A stretch of 64,000 bases of DNA. Source: SB11 sp037968475 (GTDB lineage Bacteria > Bacteroidota > Bacteroidia > UBA8524). The first letter of the stretch is position 1. Each line of letters begins with the position of its first letter. The position numbers and the translations under genes were made by a program. The stretch is taken from positions 1 to 64,000 of the forward strand of contig JBBKVO010000044.1 in NCBI GenBank assembly GCA_037968475.1, in the 5' to 3' direction. The notes under the pieces were generated by a model that was given only the letters and a program-made list of their open reading frames with translations, made no database searches and had not been told where the DNA came from. This document shows, one piece after another, positions 8,246 to 18,588 of the stretch.

Positions 8246-11200
8246 TTAGCGAATTAGCTGTACTGTTCCGTTTAGCTTGTAAAGGCGGTTGTCAATATCA
8301 GTAATATTAATAACGTAGGTATACATATCACCGGGCATAGTAGTATTGTTATACCTACCATCCCACATTATTTTAAGGTTTATGGTAGAAAATAATTCTT
8401 GCCCCCAGCGATTAAAAATCTGCATCTTATAAGAACTAATAAATTCTACCCCTTCCATACCAAAAAAGTCGTTTATACCATCGCCATTGGGGGTAAAACT
8501 GGTGGGAACATAAGCATCAAATGGGGGAACAATTAGTACACTTTTAGTAATGCCTGCTGTACAGCCTTTATCACTAGTACCTACAAGGTTTACTGTGTAG
8601 TAACCTGCTTCTTTAAATTTAATGTTTTCTTGTGGTTGCGTGCCTTTTTTGCCATTGCCAAAACTCCATGCCCAAGTATTAACTGGTATTGTTGCTATGG
8701 CAGTAAATTTTAGTTCTGTTTCATCAAAACCCCAATACGTTTTTTCGCTTTCAAAACTAATAACAGGTATAGGTGCTATTTGTGCACCATTTGTAAGTGT
8801 AGCAGTATATAAACAACCCTTATCTGAAGCTGCTATAGCACTTAAAGTGTAGTTACCTTCAGCATTATAGATATGGTTGGGTTGGGCTGTTTTGCTAAAA
8901 TTTCCATCTCCCAAATCCCAATCCCATTGCACTAAAGGGATAAAATTATTATCAGTTTTCACTTTTAATTTAACGGGTGTGCCTGCACAGCCTTCTACGT
9001 GTGTAAGATTAAAAACAGGTATTGGGTTTACTATTAATTTTTTATCAAATGTATTGCTACAGCCATTTTCATCGGTTACTTGCACCTGTATGTAATATTC
9101 TTTAGCATCCTTAAATGACACACTTGCTGTATTTAGCATACTGTTACCGTTTCCATTATCAAAATCCCATACAAAATCAGTATTGGCTATACCATTATGG
9201 CTTATAGGGGCGGTAAGTTCAAATAATGTATTGCTATTTAGGCATTGTTCACTTGTATTAGCTACTAAATCACCAGTAGGATTTGGATAAACTTTTATGG
9301 TTGTTGTAGCAATATCTTTACAACCAAATATAGAGGTAGCTTCGAGTGATATGGTATGCTCGCCTGTAGTAGCAAAATTAATCATTGCAGGGCTTTGAGG
9401 GAGGATAGCGCTACCGCTTGGGTTTGACCATACTAATTGTGCTATTGAAGCTGTAGGGTTGGTATTGGTATAGCTAATTTCAAAAGCATTATTGCCTTCG
9501 CATTGGTTTTTAGTATTAACTACTATTTCAATTTCGGGTTGCTCAAAAGTGCTTATGGTTTTGCTAGCCGAAGATTGACAACCTTTTTCATTGGTAGTGA
9601 TAAGGCTAATAAGATATTGGTCTTCTTTAGTGTATTGGTGTGTTGGGTTTTCTTGTGTAGCCTCAGTATTATCACCAAACTGCCATAAATACGATGTTAT
9701 GGCTAAATTACTTTTACTGTTGTTATTAAACTGTATAGCCGAGTTACCCAAACAGTATTGGTTTCCTGTATTGGTGCTAAAATCTGTTGTGGGGTTTTCA
9801 AATACCTCTACTTGTTGGCTATATGCTATTTTACATCCCGATGTATTGTTCAGTTCGGCATTTATGGTATGAGTACCTGCTGTACTAAACGAGTAACTGA
9901 AATGTGTACTAGCAGGAAGAAATGCTTTGCCATCAATTTGCCAGTTTAATTTTTCATAAGATTTTAGAGGTCTTTCAAAAACAATATCAAAATTGTTATT
10001 GTCTAAGCATTGGTTTGTGCCAATTACATTAAATGTGGCATTAGGGGCGTGGAAAACGGTAATTTTTTTCTCAACAAAATCTTCGCATCCGTCGCTGGTT
10101 TTTACCAAAAACTTAATAGTATAGTCTCCCGGTGTAGGGAAACTTATTTCTAAAGGGCTAATATTTCTATATGTTCTACCGTCAGTGTTTACTTCAAAGG
10201 TGTAGACACCTGCATAAGTGGTAGCATTTTCTATTTTAAAGCGATTGTTATTTCCACAATTATTTATGGCAGTTACAGTAAATAATGCTTTGGGGCTGTC
10301 TAAAACCTTAATCTCTTTGCCAATAGAGTCTGAACAACCTAAAGCAGATGTAACAGTATGCGAAATTTGATAGGTACCTGTATTTGCAAAGCTGTATGTC
10401 AACTGTTTTCCACTGCCCTTTGTAGCAGCATCAATAAACCAATAGGCAGTAGAGGCATTTACTGCATTAGAAGTAAATTCAAACGCATTTTTATCAAAAC
10501 ATTGTGAAGTACTGTTAGCTGTAAAACTAGCTTGTATTAAATCGTAGGCTATATTTATACTGTCTCTAACGGTGCATCCTTGCAAGGTTACATCAACAAA
10601 GTGACTGCCGGGGGTGGTTATTAAGTATTTTCCACCGGCTTTGCCATTGCTCCATTTATATGTAGCGGCAGGTATTGAAAAATCAAATTTTATGCTTTGT
10701 CCTTTGCACAAAGTAGTATCGTTACCTAATGTATATTGGGGCAATCCTTCCACTTTAATTGTTTTTGCAAAAATTTCTGTATAGTTGCCACTATACATTG
10801 TTGCTTTAATATTATACAATCCGGGCAATAGAAAAGTGTATGTGGGGGCAAACCCTACTTTTGAGATTATTGCTGTCCCGTTTGTTTCTGTAAGTTCCCA
10901 ATGAATGGAGTCAACTTCATTAAGTGCTAACCTAAAAAGGGTGGGTTGCATAGCGCAAGTATTTTCTGCTATTATAAAGTTGTCAGAAAATAAATGTCCC
11001 ATAAAGTTGGGAAGACCTTGCACAGCAGTCCGTCCGTTTAGTAAAACAGCATTATCTTGAAAATCGACAGTGCTGGCCTCATTGTTAGGTTTGTTTATTA
11101 CACCTATTTTGTTACTGTGTTTACACACATACATTTTATTGTTGTGAGCTAATTGTAAGCTCCAAACACCCGCATCAGCAGCTATTGGTTTTTGAGATAT

Positions 11201-12079
11201 GGTTAAAAGCGTACTGTTCTTAATTTCAGGTATTTCGTATTGGTAGATGGTATTTCCTGCTGATACGTATAAGTATTTACTATTTGGCGAAAACTCAATA
11301 CCATAAGGTTTGTCGGTTGTAAAATCAATACGCATGGGGTTTGCCAACTCTCCCGATTCATCATCAAAATCAAACAGTTCAATAAAACTACCTGTACCGC
11401 CAACAGCGCACGCTGCTTTTTTGCCATTGGGTGAAAATTTTAGATAACCTGTTCCTCCTGCATTTGGATGAAGGCTTCCAATATCAGAAATAACCGCCGT
11501 AGATGCAGGGCCACTAGAAGTAACTTTGTAAGCGTAAAACTTTTTGTCATTAATTCCGTGTACCAATACCCAGTAATCAGTCCCGTTACGATGGCGTATT
11601 GCAGTAAGTTTTTCTGTTAATGTTTGTTGTAAAAGAATGTTTTTGCTGCTAGGCACAATATCACCCTTACCTCCATTCAAACTCATATCTACTTCTGAGT
11701 AAGTAAGACCGTTAGGGCCTCCTTGCTCATCAAGGGCAAAAACATAATAACGGTTTTTTTGGTCGGGGTGGGGTACAATAACTGCTGATTGGGTGGTAGA
11801 TTTTCTACCCAATAGAAACTGGCCGTTAGGCATTGGAGTATTGCTTCTATCCCAAATTGTTTCTCCATTGGTATAAAACAAAAGCTGTCCACCCGGGTTA
11901 CACATTACTGCAGAACCTTCTTGTGAAACTAGCGCACTATTATTAATTGCGGTAGGAGGGGTTGTGTTAAAGTCAATACCGGCATTTATACCAAACATCC
12001 AAACATTGGCCTGATTTTGACCAAACACTTGTAATGACAATAAAACTAAAACCCAGGATATAAGTAGATGTCTATTCAA
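8246..12079 (-). CDS. Giant PKD-repeat secreted protein with T9SS type B sorting domain
   Basis: This 1277-aa protein has a signal peptide ending VFGQ (about residue 21). An N-terminal beta-propeller-like region (about 25-370; VWMFGINAGIDFNTTPP, LSFxPNGK-like motifs) is followed by many Ig-like/PKD repeats, each with a Trp-x-Phe-Gly-(D/N)-G type core (WQFGDNTEATQENPTHQY, WDWDLGDGNFSK). The C-terminal about 90 residues (VPTSFTPNGDGINDFF ... FNRWGQELF ... WDGRYNNTTMPGDMYTY) form the CHU_C/gliding-motility-associated type B sorting domain. It should be exported by Sec, then across the outer membrane by T9SS and released or tethered at the surface. A role in adhesion is inference. Confidence 0.92.
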   Translation of the reverse strand: MNRHLLISWVLVLLSLQVFGQNQANVWMFGINAGIDFNTTPPTAINNSALVSQEGSAVMCNPGGQLLFYTNGETIWDRSNTPMPNGQFLLGRKSTTQSAVIVPHPDQKNRYYVFALDEQGGPNGLTYSEVDMSLNGGKGDIVPSSKNILLQQTLTEKLTAIRHRNGTDYWVLVHGINDKKFYAYKVTSSGPASTAVISDIGSLHPNAGGTGYLKFSPNGKKAACAVGGTGSFIELFDFDDESGELANPMRIDFTTDKPYGIEFSPNSKYLYVSAGNTIYQYEIPEIKNSTLLTISQKPIAADAGVWSLQLAHNNKMYVCKHSNKIGVINKPNNEASTVDFQDNAVLLNGRTAVQGLPNFMGHLFSDNFIIAENTCAMQPTLFRLALNEVDSIHWELTETNGTAIISKVGFAPTYTFLLPGLYNIKATMYSGNYTEIFAKTIKVEGLPQYTLGNDTTLCKGQSIKFDFSIPAATYKWSNGKAGGKYLITTPGSHFVDVTLQGCTVRDSINIAYDLIQASFTANSTSQCFDKNAFEFTSNAVNASTAYWFIDAATKGSGKQLTYSFANTGTYQISHTVTSALGCSDSIGKEIKVLDSPKALFTVTAINNCGNNNRFKIENATTYAGVYTFEVNTDGRTYRNISPLEISFPTPGDYTIKFLVKTSDGCEDFVEKKITVFHAPNATFNVIGTNQCLDNNNFDIVFERPLKSYEKLNWQIDGKAFLPASTHFSYSFSTAGTHTINAELNNTSGCKIAYSQQVEVFENPTTDFSTNTGNQYCLGNSAIQFNNNSKSNLAITSYLWQFGDNTEATQENPTHQYTKEDQYLISLITTNEKGCQSSASKTISTFEQPEIEIVVNTKNQCEGNNAFEISYTNTNPTASIAQLVWSNPSGSAILPQSPAMINFATTGEHTISLEATSIFGCKDIATTTIKVYPNPTGDLVANTSEQCLNSNTLFELTAPISHNGIANTDFVWDFDNGNGNSMLNTASVSFKDAKEYYIQVQVTDENGCSNTFDKKLIVNPIPVFNLTHVEGCAGTPVKLKVKTDNNFIPLVQWDWDLGDGNFSKTAQPNHIYNAEGNYTLSAIAASDKGCLYTATLTNGAQIAPIPVISFESEKTYWGFDETELKFTAIATIPVNTWAWSFGNGKKGTQPQENIKFKEAGYYTVNLVGTSDKGCTAGITKSVLIVPPFDAYVPTSFTPNGDGINDFFGMEGVEFISSYKMQIFNRWGQELFSTINLKIMWDGRYNNTTMPGDMYTYVINITDIDNRLYKLNGTVQLIR

Positions 12080-12252
12080 ATAAATGCGTGTTTATATAAT
12101 TCAACCGTAAAGATAAGAATTAAGATACAATAATATCAAAAAAAGTTTTTATAAAATCAACATTAAGTTTATATTATACAAGCCATTATGGGGTTAATTG
12201 GGGGATTTTATTGTTTTGTTACAAGGTTTACAATAAAAACATACATAAGCCG

Positions 12253-12260
12253 TATTTTTG
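12253..12260 (+). promoter_or_regulatory. -7 promoter element of the second PKD/T9SS gene
   Basis: TATTTTTG is an exact match to TAnnTTTG. It ends 23 bases before the TTG start at 12284, giving a predicted leader of about 15-18 bases. Confidence 0.55.
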
Positions 12261-12283
12261 TATATATTTTGAGGTAAAGTCTT

Positions 12284-15200
12284 TTGATACATAGGGTAGT
12301 ACTTACATTTTTATTTCTAATACTAACGGGCAATGTAAAAGCACAATGTGGAAACATTGATTTTACTGCAAGTGAAAACACGGTATGTACTCCAAAACTG
12401 GTTAGGTTTTATGCGGAAAATATACCTGTGGGCAGCACTATTACTTGGGACTATGGCAATGGTGCAACATTAGGGAAAGACACAGGACAGAAAATATATA
12501 CAGTTGCAGGAATCTATACTATTATTCTTAAGGTTACACTTAGTGATGGGGTTACGGAGTGTGTGGTTACTAAGCCTAATTTTGTTACGGTTTATGAGGC
12601 TCCTATACCTATATTTTCGGTTAGCAGAAGTGTATTGTGCAATGGCGGTGATACAGTAACTATTAGCGACAAAAGTATTGGCGGAAATGGTAGGAGTTGG
12701 GTTATAGAAGGCTTGCCAATAGCTGATACTTCAAAAAGTTTTGTGTACTCATTTAATTCATCGGGTTATAAGGAGATTTTATTAGTGCTAAACTCGGCCA
12801 ACTGCCCTACGGCCTACAAAAAGATTGATTCGGCGGTTAGGGTATACAATACTTTAAATTTTGATTTTGCTGCTGATACCAATAAAGGTTGCGCACCTGC
12901 TAATTTCACTTTTTCTACACGGCAAGCTACCGAAGGGCATTCCTTTGGTACTTACAACTGGGTTTTTACGGGAGGAACACCCTCAACATCAAACCTATCC
13001 AGTCCTTCCGTAAATTATGCCACAGCCGGCACATACTCTGTCGGTTTAACACTTACTAATACCGATGGGTGTAGTCATTCAGTGTTTAAAGGAAATTACT
13101 TTCAATTGGGGGATACGGTTAATTTTTCAGTGATTAATTCAAAGAATAATGCGTGTAGAAACGAGAATATTGATTTAGTAATTTCAGATCCAACATTACC
13201 CGGAACTTTTATTTGGGATTTAGGTAATGGTACGCCACAACAAGGTTCTACACCCACACATCAAATAGTTAAGTTTAATGATACAGGCTACCAATACTAT
13301 AAGGTGAGTAGAAGTTTTAATGGTTGTGTATCAGAACGAACATATACAAAAAGTGTTTTCATCACTCCACCTCAAGCAAATTTTACTATACTAAATTCTG
13401 TTGAGTGCGACCCTAATGCCAGAGTGTATTTATTTAACACAACCAAAATAGATCCCAGTGCTACGCATTCCTATACGTGGAATTTTTATGCAGGTAACAA
13501 TCTCTTGGGCACTTCAAACGATTCCATTCCTGTATTTTTCACCAATGGTAATGGTTATTACTCTCTAGAGCTTATTGTGCAATCGTCAAAAGGATGTACA
13601 GATGTTTTAAGGCTTGATAACTCCATATTACGTTCAAATGGTGTAAGTAGTTTTAATGCTATACCAGAAGCAACGTGTGTAGGTGGGCAGGTTAACTTCA
13701 TTTCTAATTCGCCATCATTTTCATCGGGCGAACCTAATGTGCATTTTTGGACAGTATATGATAAAGATGGCACAACCGTGTTGACTACTAAGAATACGGG
13801 GATAATACCTAGTCTTAAATATTCATTTAATGATACGGGAGAGTATAGTGTAACTTTAGTAGTATACAACTCAAAATGTGGTGATACGGTTCGGAAGGTA
13901 AAAATTGTTAAAGTAGTTAGACCAACTACGAGCGTTTATGTAAGCAATACCAGACCCTGCGTAAAAACACCAATAAATTTTAGTGCCTCTAGTCTGCCTT
14001 TGGTGCCAGTCTTGCCAGGGTATAACTACACGTGGATATTACAAAATCCCAGCGATACATCTGTACATTTTACTACACAAGGTCAAAATGTTACATTAGT
14101 ACCTGATACACCGGGTATTTACAATTTATATACTATAACAAATTGGGGCGCAGGGTGTGCCGATACTGTTTTGCAAACCAACTATGTACAGGTAAGTGGC
14201 CCTACATTTACTATAGCATCTAGCAACTATAATGACTGTGTACCAATGTTAGCCAATTTATCGTCAAACGTAGTATTCAATCATAATTATAAAACCCCTG
14301 CAAATACTGCAATAACCTATAATTGGTCGGTTACACCTTCGGGTGGGGTTACTATTACTGCGCCAAATGCGGCAAATACGCCCGTTACTTTTAACTCTAA
14401 AGGAACTTATACTATACGATTGATAGCTCAAAACGGTAGCGGGTGCAGAGACACTGTTTTTGATGGCGAAAATGTACAAGCCGGATTAAATGCTAATTTT
14501 TCTATTTCAAGTCCATCAGTTTGTGTAGGTAATGCATTAAAAGTAGTTAATCATACGCTTTATGAGCCTGATGGGTACCTGTGGTTATCAAATCCGGCAG
14601 GTGCTATCTTTTCACCAAGCAATACCGCTACCACACCACAAATTCAGTTTCCTGATTCGGGATTGTTCTCCATTAGCTTAGTTGCATCAAAACGTAACAC
14701 TTGTTTTGATACACTAACAACAACTGTGAAAGTAGTAAAAACCATTGCAGGTTTTACTAGCACAGATACCCTAAACTATTGTGCACCTCTTACGGTAAAC
14801 TTTAACTCGCAAGCCGTAAACGCTGATACCCTAATTTGGGATTTTGGAGATGGGAAAATACAAGTAACACCAAACGTAAGTACTTTACCATATATATACT
14901 TTAAAAATAGCGGGTTACCTGGCTTTGACGTAAAACAAATAGCCATAAATGAGCTAGGTTGCAGAGACTCTATAATTCGCCCGGGTTATATTCGGATAGA
15001 TGGCCCTGTGCCCGATTATAGTCTTGATATTAATAAGGGGTGTGAACCGTTGGCGGTTACAATTACCGATAGAAGTCTATCGCACAGCGAGTATTATTTT
15101 GATTACGGTGATGGTAGTATATTTGATACTACGGGCAACCCCGGTACACATATATATGTAGCAAATGGATTAACAGAACTTAGTAGCTACCAGCCTCGTT

Positions 15201-16042
15201 TATTTTTGCTAGATACTTTGGGATGTTTTTCAGAAAATATATATCCTCTTGCGGTTGAGGTTTACCAAAAACCACAAATAAAATTTATGGCAGATACCTT
15301 GCAAGGGTGTGTGCCACTTACCGTTCATTTTACCGATTCATCTCGCTTTGTAAAACAATACCAATGGGATTTTGAAAACGATGGGAGAATTGATGACACC
15401 GCACGCAACCCTACATACACCTATACCAGTGCCGGTTTTAAAACAGTTAAACTAAATGCACGCTCGCAATATGGATGTATTAAAACAGATTCAGTACTTA
15501 ACTATATAGAGGTGTTTAATTTGCCTCAAGCAGCTTTTACCTATTCGCGATTTGATTCTGATACAGCCAATATTTTTTACGATTTTCAAAATCAGTCTTT
15601 AAACTTCAATACTATCAAGTGGTATCTTGATACTTTATTGATAGGTACTAATCCCGATTTTAGATACCCGTTTAAAGATACAGGCTACCAAAAGATAAAA
15701 TTGTTGGCAATAAATGCACAAGGTTGTTTAGACTCTGCTGATACAACAATTTTTGTTACCCCCGATTACTTCTTCTATATACCCACTGCATTTACCCCTA
15801 ACCATAGGGATGGAAACGAAACTTTTGGCCCCTACGGGCCTATATGGGCACGTAAGTATATTATGCGTATATTTAATCGTTATGGACAAAAATTGTTTGA
15901 GACTAATAGGGTGGAGCAACAATGGGACGGTACTTTTAAAGATGTCCCTTGCCAGCAAGATATTTATTTATACAGTATTGAGTATTTAGATATTTTTAGT
16001 GCTTGGCACGTATTTAACGGTACTGTAATGCTTATCAGATAA
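12284..16042 (+). CDS. Giant PKD-repeat secreted protein with T9SS type B sorting domain
   Basis: This 1252-aa protein opens with a signal peptide ending NVKAQ (about residue 21). More than ten PKD/Ig-like modules follow, with recurring motifs such as TWDYGNG, IWDLGNG, IWDFGDG and a regular Cys in each repeat (GC-x-D). The C-terminus (IPTAFTPNHRDGNETFGPYG ... FNRYGQKLF ... WDGTFKDVPCQQDIYLY) is a type B T9SS sorting domain. The start codon is TTG; no ATG exists before the hydrophobic core and a -7 promoter element lies just upstream. It is divergent from the 1277-aa PKD protein, and the two probably serve related surface or matrix functions. Confidence 0.92.
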   Translation: MIHRVVLTFLFLILTGNVKAQCGNIDFTASENTVCTPKLVRFYAENIPVGSTITWDYGNGATLGKDTGQKIYTVAGIYTIILKVTLSDGVTECVVTKPNFVTVYEAPIPIFSVSRSVLCNGGDTVTISDKSIGGNGRSWVIEGLPIADTSKSFVYSFNSSGYKEILLVLNSANCPTAYKKIDSAVRVYNTLNFDFAADTNKGCAPANFTFSTRQATEGHSFGTYNWVFTGGTPSTSNLSSPSVNYATAGTYSVGLTLTNTDGCSHSVFKGNYFQLGDTVNFSVINSKNNACRNENIDLVISDPTLPGTFIWDLGNGTPQQGSTPTHQIVKFNDTGYQYYKVSRSFNGCVSERTYTKSVFITPPQANFTILNSVECDPNARVYLFNTTKIDPSATHSYTWNFYAGNNLLGTSNDSIPVFFTNGNGYYSLELIVQSSKGCTDVLRLDNSILRSNGVSSFNAIPEATCVGGQVNFISNSPSFSSGEPNVHFWTVYDKDGTTVLTTKNTGIIPSLKYSFNDTGEYSVTLVVYNSKCGDTVRKVKIVKVVRPTTSVYVSNTRPCVKTPINFSASSLPLVPVLPGYNYTWILQNPSDTSVHFTTQGQNVTLVPDTPGIYNLYTITNWGAGCADTVLQTNYVQVSGPTFTIASSNYNDCVPMLANLSSNVVFNHNYKTPANTAITYNWSVTPSGGVTITAPNAANTPVTFNSKGTYTIRLIAQNGSGCRDTVFDGENVQAGLNANFSISSPSVCVGNALKVVNHTLYEPDGYLWLSNPAGAIFSPSNTATTPQIQFPDSGLFSISLVASKRNTCFDTLTTTVKVVKTIAGFTSTDTLNYCAPLTVNFNSQAVNADTLIWDFGDGKIQVTPNVSTLPYIYFKNSGLPGFDVKQIAINELGCRDSIIRPGYIRIDGPVPDYSLDINKGCEPLAVTITDRSLSHSEYYFDYGDGSIFDTTGNPGTHIYVANGLTELSSYQPRLFLLDTLGCFSENIYPLAVEVYQKPQIKFMADTLQGCVPLTVHFTDSSRFVKQYQWDFENDGRIDDTARNPTYTYTSAGFKTVKLNARSQYGCIKTDSVLNYIEVFNLPQAAFTYSRFDSDTANIFYDFQNQSLNFNTIKWYLDTLLIGTNPDFRYPFKDTGYQKIKLLAINAQGCLDSADTTIFVTPDYFFYIPTAFTPNHRDGNETFGPYGPIWARKYIMRIFNRYGQKLFETNRVEQQWDGTFKDVPCQQDIYLYSIEYLDIFSAWHVFNGTVMLIR

Positions 16043-16451
16043 ATTTATTTTTCAATTCGGGTGTGGGAATCATACACACCTCCTGTTTTCCAAAAAACTT
16101 ATAACGGTTGTTAGCTACCAAATTGTAAAAAAAATTACGGATAGGAGCGGGGATAATCAATAAAGCATAAAACAATCGCCACAATCCGTTTAGATGTTTG
16201 CTTAATCTTAGTGCAGCTGTAGAGCGTAAGCTGTGTCTACCACCCTCAAAATATACAAAGGTGCCCAAAAAATCTAGGGGAAGGCCTGCCTCTTTCAGCA
16301 TTTTTTGTCCTGTTTGCGATTGAAGGGCAGCAAACCTAAAAAAGTCATTTTTATCGTGCTTAATTATAAACTGTACACTACTATTGCACAAATTGCAAAC
16401 ACCATCAAACAACACTATGCCGTGCTTGCTATAATCTTCGTTCAAATCCAT
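16035..16451 (-). CDS. DCC family thiol-disulfide oxidoreductase-like protein (DUF393)
   Basis: This 138-aa protein carries the family signature DGVCNLC (about residues 16-22), where the two cysteines form a CxxC site resembling thioredoxin-like folds. Typical DUF393 segments follow (RFAALQSQTGQ, LRSTAALRLSKHL). Family members are predicted redox proteins; the substrate is unknown. The 3' end overlaps the end of the convergent PKD gene by 8 bases. Its promoter region is shared with the divergent ffh gene. Confidence 0.85.
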   Translation of the reverse strand: MDLNEDYSKHGIVLFDGVCNLCNSSVQFIIKHDKNDFFRFAALQSQTGQKMLKEAGLPLDFLGTFVYFEGGRHSLRSTAALRLSKHLNGLWRLFYALLIIPAPIRNFFYNLVANNRYKFFGKQEVCMIPTPELKNKFI

Positions 16452-16472
16452 AACTTTGTACCTGCAAATTTA
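16451..16472. promoter_or_regulatory. Overlapping divergent promoters of the DCC gene and ffh
   Basis: TAACTTTG (16451-16458, plus strand) serves ffh. TAAATTTG (16472-16465, minus strand) serves the DCC gene. Both match TAnnTTTG exactly, and the two are only six bases apart, so the polymerases would compete. The predicted ffh leader is about 18 bases. Confidence 0.6.
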
Positions 16473-16482
16473 CAATTAAATA

Positions 16483-17811
16483 ATGTTTGAGAATTTAAGT
16501 TCGAAATTAGAGAAAGCCTTTAAGTCGCTAAAAGGACAAGGTAAAATAACTGAACTAAACGTTGCCGAAACCGTAAAAGAAATACGTAAAGCACTTATAG
16601 ATGCCGACGTTAACTATAAAATAGCCAAAACATTTACTGATAATGTTAGGGTTACTGCCCTCGGTTCAAACGTGCTTACCAGCGTTTCACCCGGGCAACA
16701 AATGATAAAAATTGTAAACGATGAGCTTACCCAACTTTTGGGTGGGCAAAAAATCGATATAGATATTAGTGGCAATCCTGCCGTGATACTTATAGCAGGT
16801 TTGCAAGGTTCGGGTAAAACTACCTTTAGTGGTAAGTTAGCTCGTTACCTAAAATCAAAAGGCCGCCAACCATTATTGGTAGCGTGTGATGTGTATCGCC
16901 CTGCGGCTATAAACCAACTAAAAGTATTGGGTGAGCAAGTAGGTGTGCCTGTATTTACTGAAGAAGATAGCAAAAATCCTGTACAGATAGCCGAAAACGC
17001 ACTAAAATTTGCCAAGCAAAACGGCCACAATATTGTGATTGTGGATACTGCAGGCCGTTTAAGTGTTGATGAGGAGATGATGACCGAGATAGCCAATGTG
17101 AAAAAGGCTATTAAACCGGGCGAGATATTATTTGTAGTAGATAGTATGACAGGGCAAGATGCTGTAAATACTGCGGCTGCCTTTAACGAGCGATTGGATT
17201 TTAGCGGTGTTGTACTTACCAAACTTGATGGTGATACACGCGGTGGTGCGGCACTATCAATAAAATCGGTAGTAAACAAACCCATAAAATTTGTGAGCAT
17301 GGGCGAAAAGATGGATGCACTAGATGTATTCTATCCTGAGCGTATGGCGCAACGTATTTTGGGTATGGGTGATATAGTATCGCTGGTAGAGCGCGCCCAA
17401 AGTGTTTTTGACCAAGATGAGGCTGATAAACTGCAAAAGAAACTAAGTCGCAACGAGTTTAACTTTGAAGACTTTTATAGCCAATTGCAGCAAATCAAAA
17501 AAATGGGTAACCTAAAAGATTTGATGGGCATGATACCGGGTATAGGCAAGGCGATGAAAGATGTGGATGTGAGCGATGACTCATTTAAGCATATAGAAGC
17601 CATAATACAATCTATGACCCCTACAGAGCGCCAGAACCCTGCTTTGATGAACGGTTCGCGCCGTAAACGTATAGCCATGGGTGCAGGCCGAGATATACAA
17701 GAAGTAAACCAACTGATGAAGCAGTTTGAAGATATGCGTAAGATGATGAAAACCATGAACAAACTGCAAGGTGCAGGCCGTAGCATGAAAGGCTTACCTT
17801 TTAGAAGATAA
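16483..17811 (+). CDS. ffh: Signal recognition particle protein Ffh (SRP54)
   Basis: This 442-aa SRP GTPase, with 4.5S RNA, delivers inner-membrane and Sec-exported proteins to FtsY. It has an N-domain helical bundle (1-90), a G domain with P-loop GLQGSGKTT (106-114), DTAGR and TKLDGD motifs, and a methionine-rich M domain (about 295-442; MGNLKDLMGMIPGIGKAMK, RRKRIAMGAG) that binds SRP RNA and signal peptides. Length and domain order are standard. It is divergent from the DCC gene and is followed 36 bases later by pdxH. Confidence 0.98.
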   Translation: MFENLSSKLEKAFKSLKGQGKITELNVAETVKEIRKALIDADVNYKIAKTFTDNVRVTALGSNVLTSVSPGQQMIKIVNDELTQLLGGQKIDIDISGNPAVILIAGLQGSGKTTFSGKLARYLKSKGRQPLLVACDVYRPAAINQLKVLGEQVGVPVFTEEDSKNPVQIAENALKFAKQNGHNIVIVDTAGRLSVDEEMMTEIANVKKAIKPGEILFVVDSMTGQDAVNTAAAFNERLDFSGVVLTKLDGDTRGGAALSIKSVVNKPIKFVSMGEKMDALDVFYPERMAQRILGMGDIVSLVERAQSVFDQDEADKLQKKLSRNEFNFEDFYSQLQQIKKMGNLKDLMGMIPGIGKAMKDVDVSDDSFKHIEAIIQSMTPTERQNPALMNGSRRKRIAMGAGRDIQEVNQLMKQFEDMRKMMKTMNKLQGAGRSMKGLPFRR

Positions 17812-17847
17812 ACCAATTTCAAATTTGATATTTTAAATTTCTAATTG

Positions 17848-18489
17848 ATGAAAACCCTTTCAGAAATACGCACTGATTACCAAGCGGCAACACTAAACGA
17901 AAGTGATGTGCTTTCAAATCCTTTTAAGCAATTTGATAAGTGGTTTAGAGAAGCTCTTGAAGCCGAAGTGCTGGAGGTAAACGCTATGGCTTTGGCAACG
18001 GCTACACCTGATGGAAAACCATCGGCGAGGATAGTATTGCTAAAAGGATTAGACGAGAAAGGCTTTACATTTTTTACCAATTACCATAGTGATAAAGGGC
18101 AAATGCTTGCCGCCAATCCCTACGCCGCCCTTACTTTTTTTTGGCCTGAGCTAGAAAGACAGGTGCGCATTGAGGGAGAAATAGAAAAAGTATCTCACGA
18201 AGAATCTGACGAGTATTTTGCCAGCCGACCCAAAGGGAGCCAAATAGGTGCTTGGGTATCAGAGCAAAGCCATATAATAAAAAGCCGTGAAGAGCTGGAT
18301 AAGCGTTTAGAAGAACTTACCGTCCATTACGAAAACGAGCCCGTAATACGTCCCCCACATTGGGGCGGGTATAGATTGCTGCCCACATCGGTAGAGTTTT
18401 GGCAAGGCCGTGCTAGCCGCTTGCACGATAGGCTAAAATATACCAAAGGCAATGAAAACTTTTGGAAACTAGATAGGCTATCGCCTTGA
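17848..18489 (+). CDS. pdxH: Pyridoxamine/pyridoxine 5'-phosphate oxidase
   Basis: This 213-aa FMN enzyme oxidises PNP or PMP to pyridoxal 5'-phosphate, the last step of vitamin B6 synthesis and salvage. Visible family motifs are the FMN-binding segment SARIVLLKGLDEKGFTFFTN, the SRPKGSQIGAWVS region, and the C-terminal WGGYRLLPTSVEFWQGRASRLHDR signature with the PLP-contacting Arg and His. ATG at 17848 follows an in-frame TTG and fits the family N-terminus. The length matches E. coli PdxH closely. It is probably transcribed with ffh and ends at the hairpin around 18524-18558. Confidence 0.96.
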   Translation: MKTLSEIRTDYQAATLNESDVLSNPFKQFDKWFREALEAEVLEVNAMALATATPDGKPSARIVLLKGLDEKGFTFFTNYHSDKGQMLAANPYAALTFFWPELERQVRIEGEIEKVSHEESDEYFASRPKGSQIGAWVSEQSHIIKSREELDKRLEELTVHYENEPVIRPPHWGGYRLLPTSVEFWQGRASRLHDRLKYTKGNENFWKLDRLSP

Positions 18490-18523
18490 TGAACTAACTA
18501 TACTTGATTTTCTTACAATAAAA

Positions 18524-18558
18524 AAAGCCGTAGAAACGAAACCTCGCTTCACGGCTTT
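18524..18558. terminator. Bidirectional terminator between pdxH and THX gene
   Basis: AAAGCCGT (18524-18531) pairs with ACGGCTTT (18551-18558), with partly paired inner bases. An A-run precedes it and T-rich sequence follows, so it serves the convergent pdxH and THX genes. Confidence 0.75.
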
Positions 18559-18588
18559 ATAAATACCGTATTACGTTAAAAAACGTAA

